Assembly (NCBI GenBank): GCA_045648025.1
Contig: JAZRNH010000018.1
Coordinates: forward strand, 1-12,380
Direction of reading: 5' to 3'
Length of the DNA: 12,380 nucleotides
Origin: RGIG1681 sp045648025
Lineage (GTDB): Bacteria > Bacillota > Clostridia > Christensenellales > UBA1242
A model generated the notes under the pieces. It saw only the letters and a program-made list of their open reading frames with translations. It was not told the DNA's origin and made no database searches. The translations under genes were made by a program, and so were the position numbers. Each line of letters opens with the position of its first letter. Position 1 is the first letter of the stretch. Below, in pieces: positions 1 through 8,615 of the stretch.

Positions 1-1
1 T

Positions 2-3000
2 GATAAGAACGAAGAACAACTTGTTCAAATTGATAAAAATTATGATTATACCACAGAAGAAGCTAAGTCTAGATTCTCAAATGGTGCAACAACATTCAAT
101 ATTTCTGCTGAAAATGTAATGAAATCTTATTATATTGAAACAGATAGAAATGGCGATGGTAATACAGAAATGTATTATGTATTTGATAATAAAGTTTATA
201 CTGATAATGAAAGATTAACATTAACAGAAGGTTTTGTTCTTTATAACAAACTCAAAATCCGCAGTTATACTGCAAGTGATCCATATGTTGTATTAGATGC
301 TGACAATAATGGATACACAGAAGAATATTTAGTTAAAGATATTTATGCTCATGTTCAAGCAAATCCAACTCAAAAGAATAAATTCTTAGCAGTTACAAGA
401 TTTGTTTATGATGTAAATGGTGCAGAATATGAGTATGATGTTGCTACTCATAGAGTGTATGATACTGAAAACCATGTTCTCAGCAAAGATAGTTATCAAT
501 TGTTAGAACCAGCTATTTCTTTTGATGGTTGTGAAACATTTATTAACTGTTTGGTTGAAAGCTTGTATTTGAATTCAGTAACAATTAGTAATAACTTATA
601 CTACTATGCATATAACAAACTTTATAATTCATTCCCATTTGATCCAAGCGATGCTATTGGACACAATGAAGAAAAGATTGGATTCAAAGAATACTTTGTT
701 GTTCCTGATACATTTAGAATCAATGGCTCAACATATTCATTGCATATGGATAGAATGAGTGGATCTACTCCTGTTCCAGTTTATGAAGTATCTGATAATA
801 TTGTTAAATTCTATTATCATAATACAGTTCGTGGTGATTTATATTACTTCTATAATATTGAAACCAACCAAACATATGCTGTTCCAGGAAAACTCAAAAT
901 TGATGAAACTGATTATGAAACAGATTTATCAACAAAGAGTATTGAAACTGATGGTGTTAAAACAGTAATATTTGGTAATGAAAAGTATTATTATAGTACA
1001 TTTACTGATATGCTTCATACTTCTCCAATTCCAATATTTGACTCAACAAAACAAACAACACAAAAATATGAAAATATTGGTGCAGATTATGAGTACTTTA
1101 TAATTGATGAAAAGTATATGTATAAAGGTATTGAATATACTGTAACTGGCAACTATACATATGATAGTTCATTAAATTTAGCATATGTTTATTATAATAA
1201 TGATGTTCATGGTAGATTGCTTTATATCTATAATTACAATACAAAAGATGTTATTGTAATTCCAGAAGAATATACATACACTGGTTTATTTGGTTCTCCT
1301 GCTACAGAGAAAACAAAAGTATTTAAGACTACTGATATTAACACAGCTCCAATTTTAGCTGATGACAAATATACAATAACTTATAAAGTTGTTGATACAG
1401 ATGGTTTAAATGAAATCATTGTTGAAATCGATATAACAACAAAAGAAGCAGCTTACACATTGAATAACATTACTGATATTGAAACAATTACAATTGAAAA
1501 TGAACTTACTGATGTTGAAAAGGTTATTGTTTATAAGGGCTCAGTTTACAAATTCAGTTATTCATTTGTTGCAAAATTTGAAAAGAGTGGTTCAACTGCA
1601 GCTTATTATTATGAATATAGTCAATTAGACTCAACTGTTATAATCTATGATAAAAATGGTAACAAAGTTGAAGATCCACAAAATACAGCATCAAGCAAAC
1701 TTGTTATGCTTTATAAGAATAGTGCATCAACAAATATTCTTAAAAAGTCGTTAAGTAAGTCTTATATCACAGAAGTTATCAAAGAAAGTTACTTAACAGA
1801 ACTTCAAACAACCTACTCTACTGCAACTCTTGATTCAGTTACTGCAACTGTTTATGATGGTTATTATGTAAAAGGATTCATTCTTGTTTCTGATACATAT
1901 GATATCAGCAGTCAAGATTTGTGGCTCAACTATGTTCTTGATTTAGCAGCTGGTAAATATGGTTTGCAAAATGAAGCTAGTTTATCTAACTTAAATTATG
2001 TAACATATTATTCAGTTGATTACTTTACAGGTGCATCATTTACTGGTAATCCTGGAGCTAACGGTAAATATGAATCAATTACATATAATCTTGGAATGAA
2101 ACTTAAAGGTTCATTTAAAATTTATGTAGTTTATGCCCCAATCATTTATCAAATATCAGTTACAAAACTTAATATTCAAGATATGATATTTGATATGGAT
2201 GGAGATACTACAATCATTGAAGCTGAAAGAATTACAGAAATTCTTAGCGGAAATTATCTTGGTGATGGCGAAGATCCAGAAGAAGATCCATATGCAAAAC
2301 TTGATAGTGATGCCGGATATATCAAAGGACAACTTCTTGCAGAATATGGTGAAGGAACTTGGATTAAAGCTAGAGCTTATGATGGTAACACATATATGGG
2401 TTATTCATTAGGTTCAAAATCACAAACACAAGAACTTTCAACATCATACATTTGGTCAAATATTGGTGCAAATGCATCAATGGAAGATATTGAAAATATT
2501 ATTCTTAATGGTGCAACCGATACCCTTGGAATTGGTGCTAACAAAGAAACTGACATACTTCATAAGTATGATGAAAGCAGTTATAGTGATGACACCGTTT
2601 ACTTCATGTCAAAAGATGCTATTGATTTTGATGCAGAATCTGGTGCTCAATATATCAACTTTACTAACTTAAAGAGAAACTACAATTCTATTGCTATGAT
2701 GGATATCAAGGCCGATGTAGAGCTATATGTTTACTTCCAAGCAATCTCTTACGATCTTGAAATTCAAATTGGTGAAATTGATCAAGGCTTAAGCTCTTCA
2801 TCAACCCCAGATGCATACTTAAGCTATACTGATACAGACAATCCAAGTTGGTCAAACCCAGCAAGTAATACAAACAATATTTTAGGTTCTGAACCAACAG
2901 TCAATGTTACAATTCCAACAGAAAATCAAAATGTTCCAAATCCAGTTGAAGGAACTTATGGAAAATATACATTCTCTTCTGGCAGAAACGATACAACAGA

Positions 3001-6000
3001 CAATGCTTCAGGAGATGGTTCTATCGTTCCAAGCAAAGGTGTTATTCCTGACATCAAGATTAATACTAACTATTTGAATCCTGTTACAGAAAATGATACA
3101 TTTGTTTATACAATTTATGACAACTATGGAACATTAATTAAATCAACAGATGCTGATAAAAAGGTATTGGCTACACAAGCTAATAACTATGCTGATGAAA
3201 TTGAGCATGTTAAGTTTACAAGAATAAGATCAAGTCAAATTGATTACAAACTTTCACAAACATTTGGTTTCTTAGTTTATAAACCAAATAATGACAAAAA
3301 ATGTTATGTTCCTTCAACATATGCTGTTGATATGGTTGCTTCAGGACACAGCTTTAGCTTTGTTGAAAAGATTAAAGGTGCAATTTCCGATGTTTCAGGA
3401 TTTGATCCACTTTCTGGTGATAATCCAAACTGTGAATTTGAAGTTTATAAATGCGACTGTGCAAGTTGTAAGGGTGAAAAATATGTTAAGTTATCAATGA
3501 AGAGCAGACAATTCGCCTTCTCTGATCCAAGACTCTTCAATCCTGATGCTGAAAAGAATGAGTCAACATGGACTTGGGAATGGGATCAATTGTTCACAGG
3601 AACAAATGGTTGGAGCTATGCTAATATGGATGCTCAAAATGACTTACAAATTTCACCTTCTCCATATGTTTACGAAATGGAATATAGTGATATGATGTTC
3701 AGAGTTATTCCTTACGGTGAAGCTGATGTATATGCAGAATACAGTATTGATTACTTTGAAGAACAAAGTTCAAACATCAACAAATCAGAACTTATTTTGA
3801 TAGATTCTTCTAAATATATTTCTGATACAACTAATAAGACTGTTGCATCTAATAACAAATTTATTTATGCAGCATTCAAACCTACAATTGATCCAAAAAC
3901 TGGAAAAGTTGTATTCACTTATAATGCTACATCTGAAACAGATTATCGTGTATCACATGTGTTCACAAAAGAAATTTCAACTGAATATGAAATTTTAACA
4001 TTTAAGTTAACATATGATGATGGAAGTGGTGCAAAACCATATACAATTGTTGTTCCAGCAACATTTGCTCTTGGTTCACCAACAGGCGGTGCTGATAACT
4101 GGTGGAAGCCTTATGAATTGAATAATGTTAGAAAAGTTATTCAAAACTATGAAAGAGATCAAGCTGGATATCAAGAAGATTATGATAAAGTAATGAAAAC
4201 CATTATTTATACAAAACATGTTGATAAGACAGTTATTGAAAATCAAAAATTCACAATGTCAGAAAAGAATATTCAAACAAGCTTTGAATATTATATGCCA
4301 TATGTAGATGTAACTTATGAAAGTGGATATATTTATTCATTGAAAAAAGGTTTATTTACATTAGAAATTGACAATGTTAAAATTGATAGCTCAGAATTCT
4401 CACAAAACAAAACTGAAATTATTGTTCAAGACGGTATGGCTGAACAAAGATTCTTTGGTTCGTTAGAAATGCAACAAACAACAACAAGTGCCGGTGAAAT
4501 TTTGACATACTTAATTGCAAAAATTAAGATTTTCTATGGAAAACAAAACAGTTTACCTACCGTAAAAATTACTGCACAAAGTATTTATAACGGCAAAATG
4601 GTAGATGAAAACGGCGATGGAGTAAAAGAATATGTTGTTGACACCTCATCAGTTGATAGAAATTATTTTGGTGCAGTTGTTGACTACACAGCAAAAACAA
4701 ATCTTGATACCTATGAAACATATTTGCCAGAAACAGATACAATTTATCAACCAACAGCTTCAGAACGATATGGTACCCCAACAGTTAGTTCAATTGAAGC
4801 CGATAAAACACCTTATGATTCACACTTCATTTATAAAGGTGGAAGCACTGTTGAAGGTTTCTTAACAAAAATGTTTATTAAATCCCCATTAAATACAGAA
4901 AACTTTGAAAATCCTTACTTGTTTGTAAATGTCAAATTAATTTACGAAACTTATGTAAACACTGTTAATCCAGAAATTGTTATTCAACCTGGTGAATACA
5001 AAGATGAAAATGCTAAAAATAACAGACTTACATTCAAAATGTATAATGATGGAAATAGTAACAGAGATCAAGATAAAAATATCTTTAGTGACGGCAAATG
5101 GCATTTCCAAAACAACTCACTTTACACAGACTCTAGATTAACAAGTGTTCTTCCTGGTGAAGATGATGAAAATCCACAATATCGTCAAGCCGGTTGGTCA
5201 TTTGAACATTATTATATTTATGTTGTGGTTGATGCATATTCAGTTATTGATATGTTATATCAAATTGCATACAATCCTGATAACAGTAAGAGTGTTCAAG
5301 ATAAAGCATACTTATTTGCAGATTATATCTTGACATTTGATCCTGAATTATATATTGATACAAACGGCAACTATCCAACCTATGTATTTGCTAATAACCA
5401 TAGTGCTGTTGGTTATAAGTCTTATGTAGAATTGTTTAACCTTATTGATACATATTATATTGATCAATTTGGCAAAACTAGATCACATGGTTTGCCAGAC
5501 ACAAATCGATTTGATGGATATTTAAGAATTAAAACAATTGATGCTTGGACATTTGCTAAGTATACAATCGATAAAGGATTTGCTGAAAACTACTTCACAC
5601 AAAAAGATATGTTCGTAACTTCTCTCTTGGTTAGAGAGAAATTCCAAACACAACTTGCTTATACTTGGAACCACACTGGTATTTCTACAACAAACTGGCA
5701 AGCAAACAAACCATATTCATATTTCGACTTTGCACTTTCTAATATTAACTATTCTGTTGGAAAAGATGCTTATGCATTCCAACACTGTCCAGCTGTTGCA
5801 TTGCACTTGGCTCATGCTACAACTGCAGATGAAAAGTTACTTGAAGAAATCACAAGTGAAGAAAATGAATTTACTTACGGTTCTGAACGAAATGCTTTAA
5901 GAGAACAACGAAGGTTTATGAATGAAAATCAGCGAAAACTATTTACAGTATTAAACACTTCCCTTGCTCTAAGCACGGATAAGTTCACGAATAGTGCTAA

Positions 6001-6472
6001 CCTGGCACCTCAAATGGTAATGTATAGTTATACGATATTTGACTATGACGAGGACTTCCCTTGCGGTGAAAGAATTAGAACTAACATCTTCGATTATATT
6101 GTGACCCCTGGTGCAGTTATTGCTGCAACTGCTGGTAAGATTCTTGGTGCAATTGCTGCTGTTGCTGCTCTTGTTGCCTTAACAATTGTAACCTTTGGTG
6201 GTGCGGCTGGTGTTGCCGGTGGTATCGCTACTGGTGTTGCAATTGGTGCCGGTGTTGCCGCTGTTGCATCTGTAACACTTACAGTATTATCTGATATCGG
6301 AACGAATAAACCGTGGTATGAAAGAATGCTTAACATATATCTCAGCCTTTACGGATTTGGTATATTTATTGACCCAGATACGAGACTGTTTGGTGTAAAT
6401 GGTGGATTGAGTCAAGTTGACTATGAAACTTACATTAGTGAAAACATTCCTCCTCCACCTGCTGATGAGTAA
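2..6472 (+). CDS. Giant extracellular beta-rich surface protein, 5'-truncated
   Basis: I do not recognise a named family. The frame is open from base 2, so the 5' end, including any signal peptide, lies outside the window and the visible 2156 residues are a C-terminal part. The ATG at 119 has no ribosome binding site and is internal. The protein is rich in Tyr, Asn, Thr, Ser and Asp with short alternating strands, typical of secreted adhesin-like proteins. DxNxDG-type calcium-loop-like motifs begin at 143, 296, 2192 and 4604. Degenerate domain repeats lie at 689-923/1091-1295 and 1844-2160/2369-2770. A Ser/Asn/Pro-rich linker spans about 2790-3060 and four cysteines cluster at 3431-3469. A hydrophobic Ala/Gly stretch (about 6107-6295) is followed by some 58 polar residues ending in a Pro run. 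No LPXTG motif is present, so anchoring, if any, would rely on the hydrophobic stretch. An exported structural or adhesive role is inferred. A strong terminator follows 19 bases after the stop. Confidence 0.5.
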   Translation, partial: DKNEEQLVQIDKNYDYTTEEAKSRFSNGATTFNISAENVMKSYYIETDRNGDGNTEMYYVFDNKVYTDNERLTLTEGFVLYNKLKIRSYTASDPYVVLDADNNGYTEEYLVKDIYAHVQANPTQKNKFLAVTRFVYDVNGAEYEYDVATHRVYDTENHVLSKDSYQLLEPAISFDGCETFINCLVESLYLNSVTISNNLYYYAYNKLYNSFPFDPSDAIGHNEEKIGFKEYFVVPDTFRINGSTYSLHMDRMSGSTPVPVYEVSDNIVKFYYHNTVRGDLYYFYNIETNQTYAVPGKLKIDETDYETDLSTKSIETDGVKTVIFGNEKYYYSTFTDMLHTSPIPIFDSTKQTTQKYENIGADYEYFIIDEKYMYKGIEYTVTGNYTYDSSLNLAYVYYNNDVHGRLLYIYNYNTKDVIVIPEEYTYTGLFGSPATEKTKVFKTTDINTAPILADDKYTITYKVVDTDGLNEIIVEIDITTKEAAYTLNNITDIETITIENELTDVEKVIVYKGSVYKFSYSFVAKFEKSGSTAAYYYEYSQLDSTVIIYDKNGNKVEDPQNTASSKLVMLYKNSASTNILKKSLSKSYITEVIKESYLTELQTTYSTATLDSVTATVYDGYYVKGFILVSDTYDISSQDLWLNYVLDLAAGKYGLQNEASLSNLNYVTYYSVDYFTGASFTGNPGANGKYESITYNLGMKLKGSFKIYVVYAPIIYQISVTKLNIQDMIFDMDGDTTIIEAERITEILSGNYLGDGEDPEEDPYAKLDSDAGYIKGQLLAEYGEGTWIKARAYDGNTYMGYSLGSKSQTQELSTSYIWSNIGANASMEDIENIILNGATDTLGIGANKETDILHKYDESSYSDDTVYFMSKDAIDFDAESGAQYINFTNLKRNYNSIAMMDIKADVELYVYFQAISYDLEIQIGEIDQGLSSSSTPDAYLSYTDTDNPSWSNPASNTNNILGSEPTVNVTIPTENQNVPNPVEGTYGKYTFSSGRNDTTDNASGDGSIVPSKGVIPDIKINTNYLNPVTENDTFVYTIYDNYGTLIKSTDADKKVLATQANNYADEIEHVKFTRIRSSQIDYKLSQTFGFLVYKPNNDKKCYVPSTYAVDMVASGHSFSFVEKIKGAISDVSGFDPLSGDNPNCEFEVYKCDCASCKGEKYVKLSMKSRQFAFSDPRLFNPDAEKNESTWTWEWDQLFTGTNGWSYANMDAQNDLQISPSPYVYEMEYSDMMFRVIPYGEADVYAEYSIDYFEEQSSNINKSELILIDSSKYISDTTNKTVASNNKFIYAAFKPTIDPKTGKVVFTYNATSETDYRVSHVFTKEISTEYEILTFKLTYDDGSGAKPYTIVVPATFALGSPTGGADNWWKPYELNNVRKVIQNYERDQAGYQEDYDKVMKTIIYTKHVDKTVIENQKFTMSEKNIQTSFEYYMPYVDVTYESGYIYSLKKGLFTLEIDNVKIDSSEFSQNKTEIIVQDGMAEQRFFGSLEMQQTTTSAGEILTYLIAKIKIFYGKQNSLPTVKITAQSIYNGKMVDENGDGVKEYVVDTSSVDRNYFGAVVDYTAKTNLDTYETYLPETDTIYQPTASERYGTPTVSSIEADKTPYDSHFIYKGGSTVEGFLTKMFIKSPLNTENFENPYLFVNVKLIYETYVNTVNPEIVIQPGEYKDENAKNNRLTFKMYNDGNSNRDQDKNIFSDGKWHFQNNSLYTDSRLTSVLPGEDDENPQYRQAGWSFEHYYIYVVVDAYSVIDMLYQIAYNPDNSKSVQDKAYLFADYILTFDPELYIDTNGNYPTYVFANNHSAVGYKSYVELFNLIDTYYIDQFGKTRSHGLPDTNRFDGYLRIKTIDAWTFAKYTIDKGFAENYFTQKDMFVTSLLVREKFQTQLAYTWNHTGISTTNWQANKPYSYFDFALSNINYSVGKDAYAFQHCPAVALHLAHATTADEKLLEEITSEENEFTYGSERNALREQRRFMNENQRKLFTVLNTSLALSTDKFTNSANLAPQMVMYSYTIFDYDEDFPCGERIRTNIFDYIVTPGAVIAATAGKILGAIAAVAALVALTIVTFGGAAGVAGGIATGVAIGAGVAAVASVTLTVLSDIGTNKPWYERMLNIYLSLYGFGIFIDPDTRLFGVNGGLSQVDYETYISENIPPPPADE
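689..1295 (+). repeat. Degenerate tandem domain pair in the giant protein (N-terminal side)
   Basis: Two units start at about 689 and 1091, 134 codons apart. Each opens with a (E)YF(V/I)(V/I) strand and runs through a short strand-Gly-strand stretch ending in (S/E)Y. A Tyr-Tyr-x-Asn-x-Val-x-Gly turn then leads into alternating Tyr strands, with a Val/Ile-Pro step near the end (YAVPGKL versus IVIPEEY). A weaker third relative may lie just upstream, around 390-480. Units are diverged at DNA level, so this is old duplication rather than a recombination repeat. Alignment was by eye. Confidence 0.55.
1844..2770 (+). repeat. Second degenerate tandem domain pair in the giant protein
   Basis: One unit covers about 1844-2160 and another about 2369-2770. 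Both begin with A-x-x-Y-D-G-x-x-x-x-G-(F/Y)-x-L-x-S. Both end with Y-x-S-I followed by a strand of the form (I/L)YV-x-(Y/F)-x-x-I-x-Y-x-(I/L). The second unit has about 28 extra codons in the middle. An EF-loop-like motif at 2192 lies between the units. The pattern suggests a repeated extracellular beta-domain. Strands resembling the end of the unit recur near 3720 and 4915, so further copies may exist. Alignment was by eye. Confidence 0.5.
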
Positions 6473-6491
6473 TATTTCAGAAATTACAAAT

Positions 6492-6529
6492 AAAAAACCA
6501 ATAGAAATTATTGGTTTTTTATTTTTTTT
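6492..6529 (+). terminator. Rho-independent terminator after the giant surface protein gene
   Basis: A perfect 12-bp stem (6492-6503 with 6509-6520, outer A6/T6 and core CCAATA/TATTGG) has a 5-base loop GAAAT. It is followed by A and a run of eight T. It separates the giant gene from the next promoter, so the two exported proteins are transcribed separately. Confidence 0.9.
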
Positions 6530-6540
6530 ATGAGTTTTAT

Positions 6541-6568
6541 TTGTAATAATAAATAAATTTGTTATAAT
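6541..6568 (+). promoter_or_regulatory. Extended -10 promoter abutting the ATG at 6575
   Basis: A -35 element TTGTAA (6541-6546) and a perfect -10 TATAAT (6563-6568) are 16 bases apart. The -10 carries the extended TGn motif (6560-6562). The last -10 base is only six bases before the ATG, so transcription should start at or within two or three bases of the start codon. Confidence 0.75.
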
Positions 6569-6574
6569 TAAAAT

Positions 6575-8578
6575 ATGAAGAAGTCTAGTTTTAAAATTAG
6601 TAAATTATTATATGTTATGTTAGCAGCTATTTTGTTAACAAGTTTTTCGTTTTGTTTATTTGATTTTATGCCAACCAAACAATCACAAACAGTTGCTGTT
6701 GAATTGGTAAATGATGAAACCTCCCATATTTCAGGAAGGTCATCAAACAACACACAAAGTTTGTTTATTTATTCACCAACATACACTGTTTATAATAGAG
6801 ATAAACTATTTTTTATTGATGATTATGATAAATTGTTAAAATGTTGCAATGAATCAAAGATTATTGATAGCCTTCCCCTTGCAGAATTTGGAGAAATTGT
6901 CGATGTTGTTTATAATTCAGACTTTTTGTTTTTGTTAACAAAATCTGCAGAGAATTCAACTCCAAAATTAAGAATAACATTTATTAATTTAAATCAATTT
7001 GTTATTGAACAATCATTATTTCTTGATGTTTCACTTGAATATAATAAAATAGATGTTTTTGATAACACTGATAGTTGGATTATTTCATTAACACCAATCG
7101 TTAATGCACAAAATATATCTGAAACAAATGATCCAATTCTTCTTATTTGCAATAAAACAAATTATGAAACTTCACAAAAATTGTTAATTCTTGAAGACAA
7201 TGATCTTGAAAAGTTATTTAAAATTATGATAGTTGATTCAAATAGCGATTCAAACGATTATTATTTGGTTTTAGTATTCAAAACCGAAGTTAGCTTTTAT
7301 GGTATAACTATCGATAATTTAACCAATGCTGACCCAATTACAGTTATTACTTCAAATGGATTTACAAGAGCCCATAGAACTGAATTAAACTACATAATTT
7401 CAGCCGCAAATACCATTATGGTTGATTCTATGCCCCATCTTTTAATTACATATAAGGTTAATAAAGATGATGTTGTCGAATCAGTTGCATCATTATATCA
7501 CTATACATTAGATAATGTTGCTGATAGCGAAAAAGTTTTTGCATCTGAATTATCAATCAATATTTTAAATTATGAATATATTTTAACATCGCAAGACACT
7601 CTTGGATATTCAGTTAGAGGTGAACAAAAAATCTCTTACACAAAATTTGTTTACAAAAATGGAAATCCTAAAGATGAAACCATTGACCCAATTTCTAATC
7701 CAGAAGTATCAGAAATTTATAAAACAGAAGCAGGTTTCAAATATATCACCACAAACAAAAAAACATTGTTACTTTCTTCCCCATGGGATTCAACTGGAAT
7801 CTTTGAAGTTGAAGCAAATAAAGACTTAATTATTATAGGTGAAGGTGTAATATCTGGCGAAAATTCATCAATTGAAGGCTATAAATATTGTATGCTTTCA
7901 ACTGTTGATAAAAATATTAAAGGTTATCTCAAAGAAGCAGATTTTGACTATAAACCAGAAATTAAAATTGAAAATTATGATTATAAAGTGTTTAAAGTTC
8001 AACCAAACACAAATCTTTATTCTCTTCCAACAATAATTGAAGAAAACATCACAAATTCATTAATTTCATCTGTAAAAATGACAATTGAAGATAATTCAAG
8101 AGTTGAAGTTATTGATGCAATATGTAAATATGCTGCAAATAACAAAATTATGTTAAAAGTAAGGGTTAATGACACTTATGAAGGATATATTGAATATGAC
8201 AAAATTATTAAACCAAGTGATAGAATTAATTTTGTTATAACAAATGCTTCAATTAAAACAGATAATACCCTAGTTCACCTAAATTCAGACCCTGAAAGCC
8301 AAGTTTCTTATATTTTAAGCGAAGGTTACAGAGTTAGAATTAATGGCTCAAGAAATACAAAAACTGGATATACTTCAATCACATTTAATGATGAATACGG
8401 CAATGAATTTACTGGTTATATTTTAACTGATTCAATTGGTTCTGACAGTTGGACTGTTATGCAAATTATTGGTTCAATATTAATTGCTATCAACATTGGA
8501 TTATTGATTTTAATTTTAAAATTCAATCGCAAAAATGTTGGTGTAAATGGTTCAAAGTATATTGAAAAAGAAAAATAA
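6575..8578 (+). CDS. Membrane-anchored extracellular protein with SH3-like repeats
   Basis: 667 residues, no named function recognised. A lysine-rich start and a hydrophobic run (residues about 12-32) form a signal peptide or first membrane segment. The Cys in this run is not in a lipobox. Residues about 45-405 are beta-rich with repeated strand pairs and could be propeller-like. Three bacterial SH3-like modules follow at about 410-465, 468-547 and 552-625. The last is the clearest, with an S-I-K-T-D opening and a G-Y-I ending. A membrane helix (about 629-649) is followed by Lys/Arg and a short tail, which by the positive-inside rule places the body outside the cell. The ATG at 6575 gives a normal signal-peptide start, yet no ribosome binding site fits before it and the promoter abuts it. 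SH3b modules often bind cell wall, so a wall-contacting surface role is inferred. It may act with the giant protein upstream, though it is a separate transcript. Confidence 0.85.
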   Translation: MKKSSFKISKLLYVMLAAILLTSFSFCLFDFMPTKQSQTVAVELVNDETSHISGRSSNNTQSLFIYSPTYTVYNRDKLFFIDDYDKLLKCCNESKIIDSLPLAEFGEIVDVVYNSDFLFLLTKSAENSTPKLRITFINLNQFVIEQSLFLDVSLEYNKIDVFDNTDSWIISLTPIVNAQNISETNDPILLICNKTNYETSQKLLILEDNDLEKLFKIMIVDSNSDSNDYYLVLVFKTEVSFYGITIDNLTNADPITVITSNGFTRAHRTELNYIISAANTIMVDSMPHLLITYKVNKDDVVESVASLYHYTLDNVADSEKVFASELSINILNYEYILTSQDTLGYSVRGEQKISYTKFVYKNGNPKDETIDPISNPEVSEIYKTEAGFKYITTNKKTLLLSSPWDSTGIFEVEANKDLIIIGEGVISGENSSIEGYKYCMLSTVDKNIKGYLKEADFDYKPEIKIENYDYKVFKVQPNTNLYSLPTIIEENITNSLISSVKMTIEDNSRVEVIDAICKYAANNKIMLKVRVNDTYEGYIEYDKIIKPSDRINFVITNASIKTDNTLVHLNSDPESQVSYILSEGYRVRINGSRNTKTGYTSITFNDEYGNEFTGYILTDSIGSDSWTVMQIIGSILIAINIGLLILILKFNRKNVGVNGSKYIEKEK

Positions 8579-8583
8579 TCAAA

Positions 8584-8615
8584 AAAAAGACAAGTTTTAA
8601 TTAACTTGTCTTTTT
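8584..8615. terminator. Bidirectional terminator between convergent genes
   Basis: An 8-bp core stem (GACAAGTT at 8589-8596 with AACTTGTC at 8603-8610) is extended by A5/T5 and closed by a TTAATT loop. T tracts occur on both strands. It ends the + strand SH3-like gene (stop at 8576-8578) and the - strand Nudix gene, whose TAA stop lies at 8601-8603 at the loop/stem border. Confidence 0.9.

Noticed and set aside
119..121. ATG at 119 as the start of the giant gene
   Set aside because: The frame is open back to base 2 with the same kind of sequence, and no ribosome binding site or signal peptide lies at this ATG.
4569..4865. Overlapping frames on both strands in the giant gene
   Set aside because: Low-complexity Gln/Leu/His-rich products of AT-rich Asn/Thr/Tyr codons read out of frame; no start signals.
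6094..6336. An 80-codon antisense frame rich in Ala, Pro and Thr
   Set aside because: It is the mirror of the Ala/Gly-rich hydrophobic segment of the giant protein; repetitive Gly/Ala/Val codons keep the opposite strand open, and no ribosome binding site was seen.
6568..6753. Antisense frame over the start of the SH3-like gene
   Set aside because: It runs through the promoter and the signal-peptide codons, has no start signals and encodes nothing recognisable.
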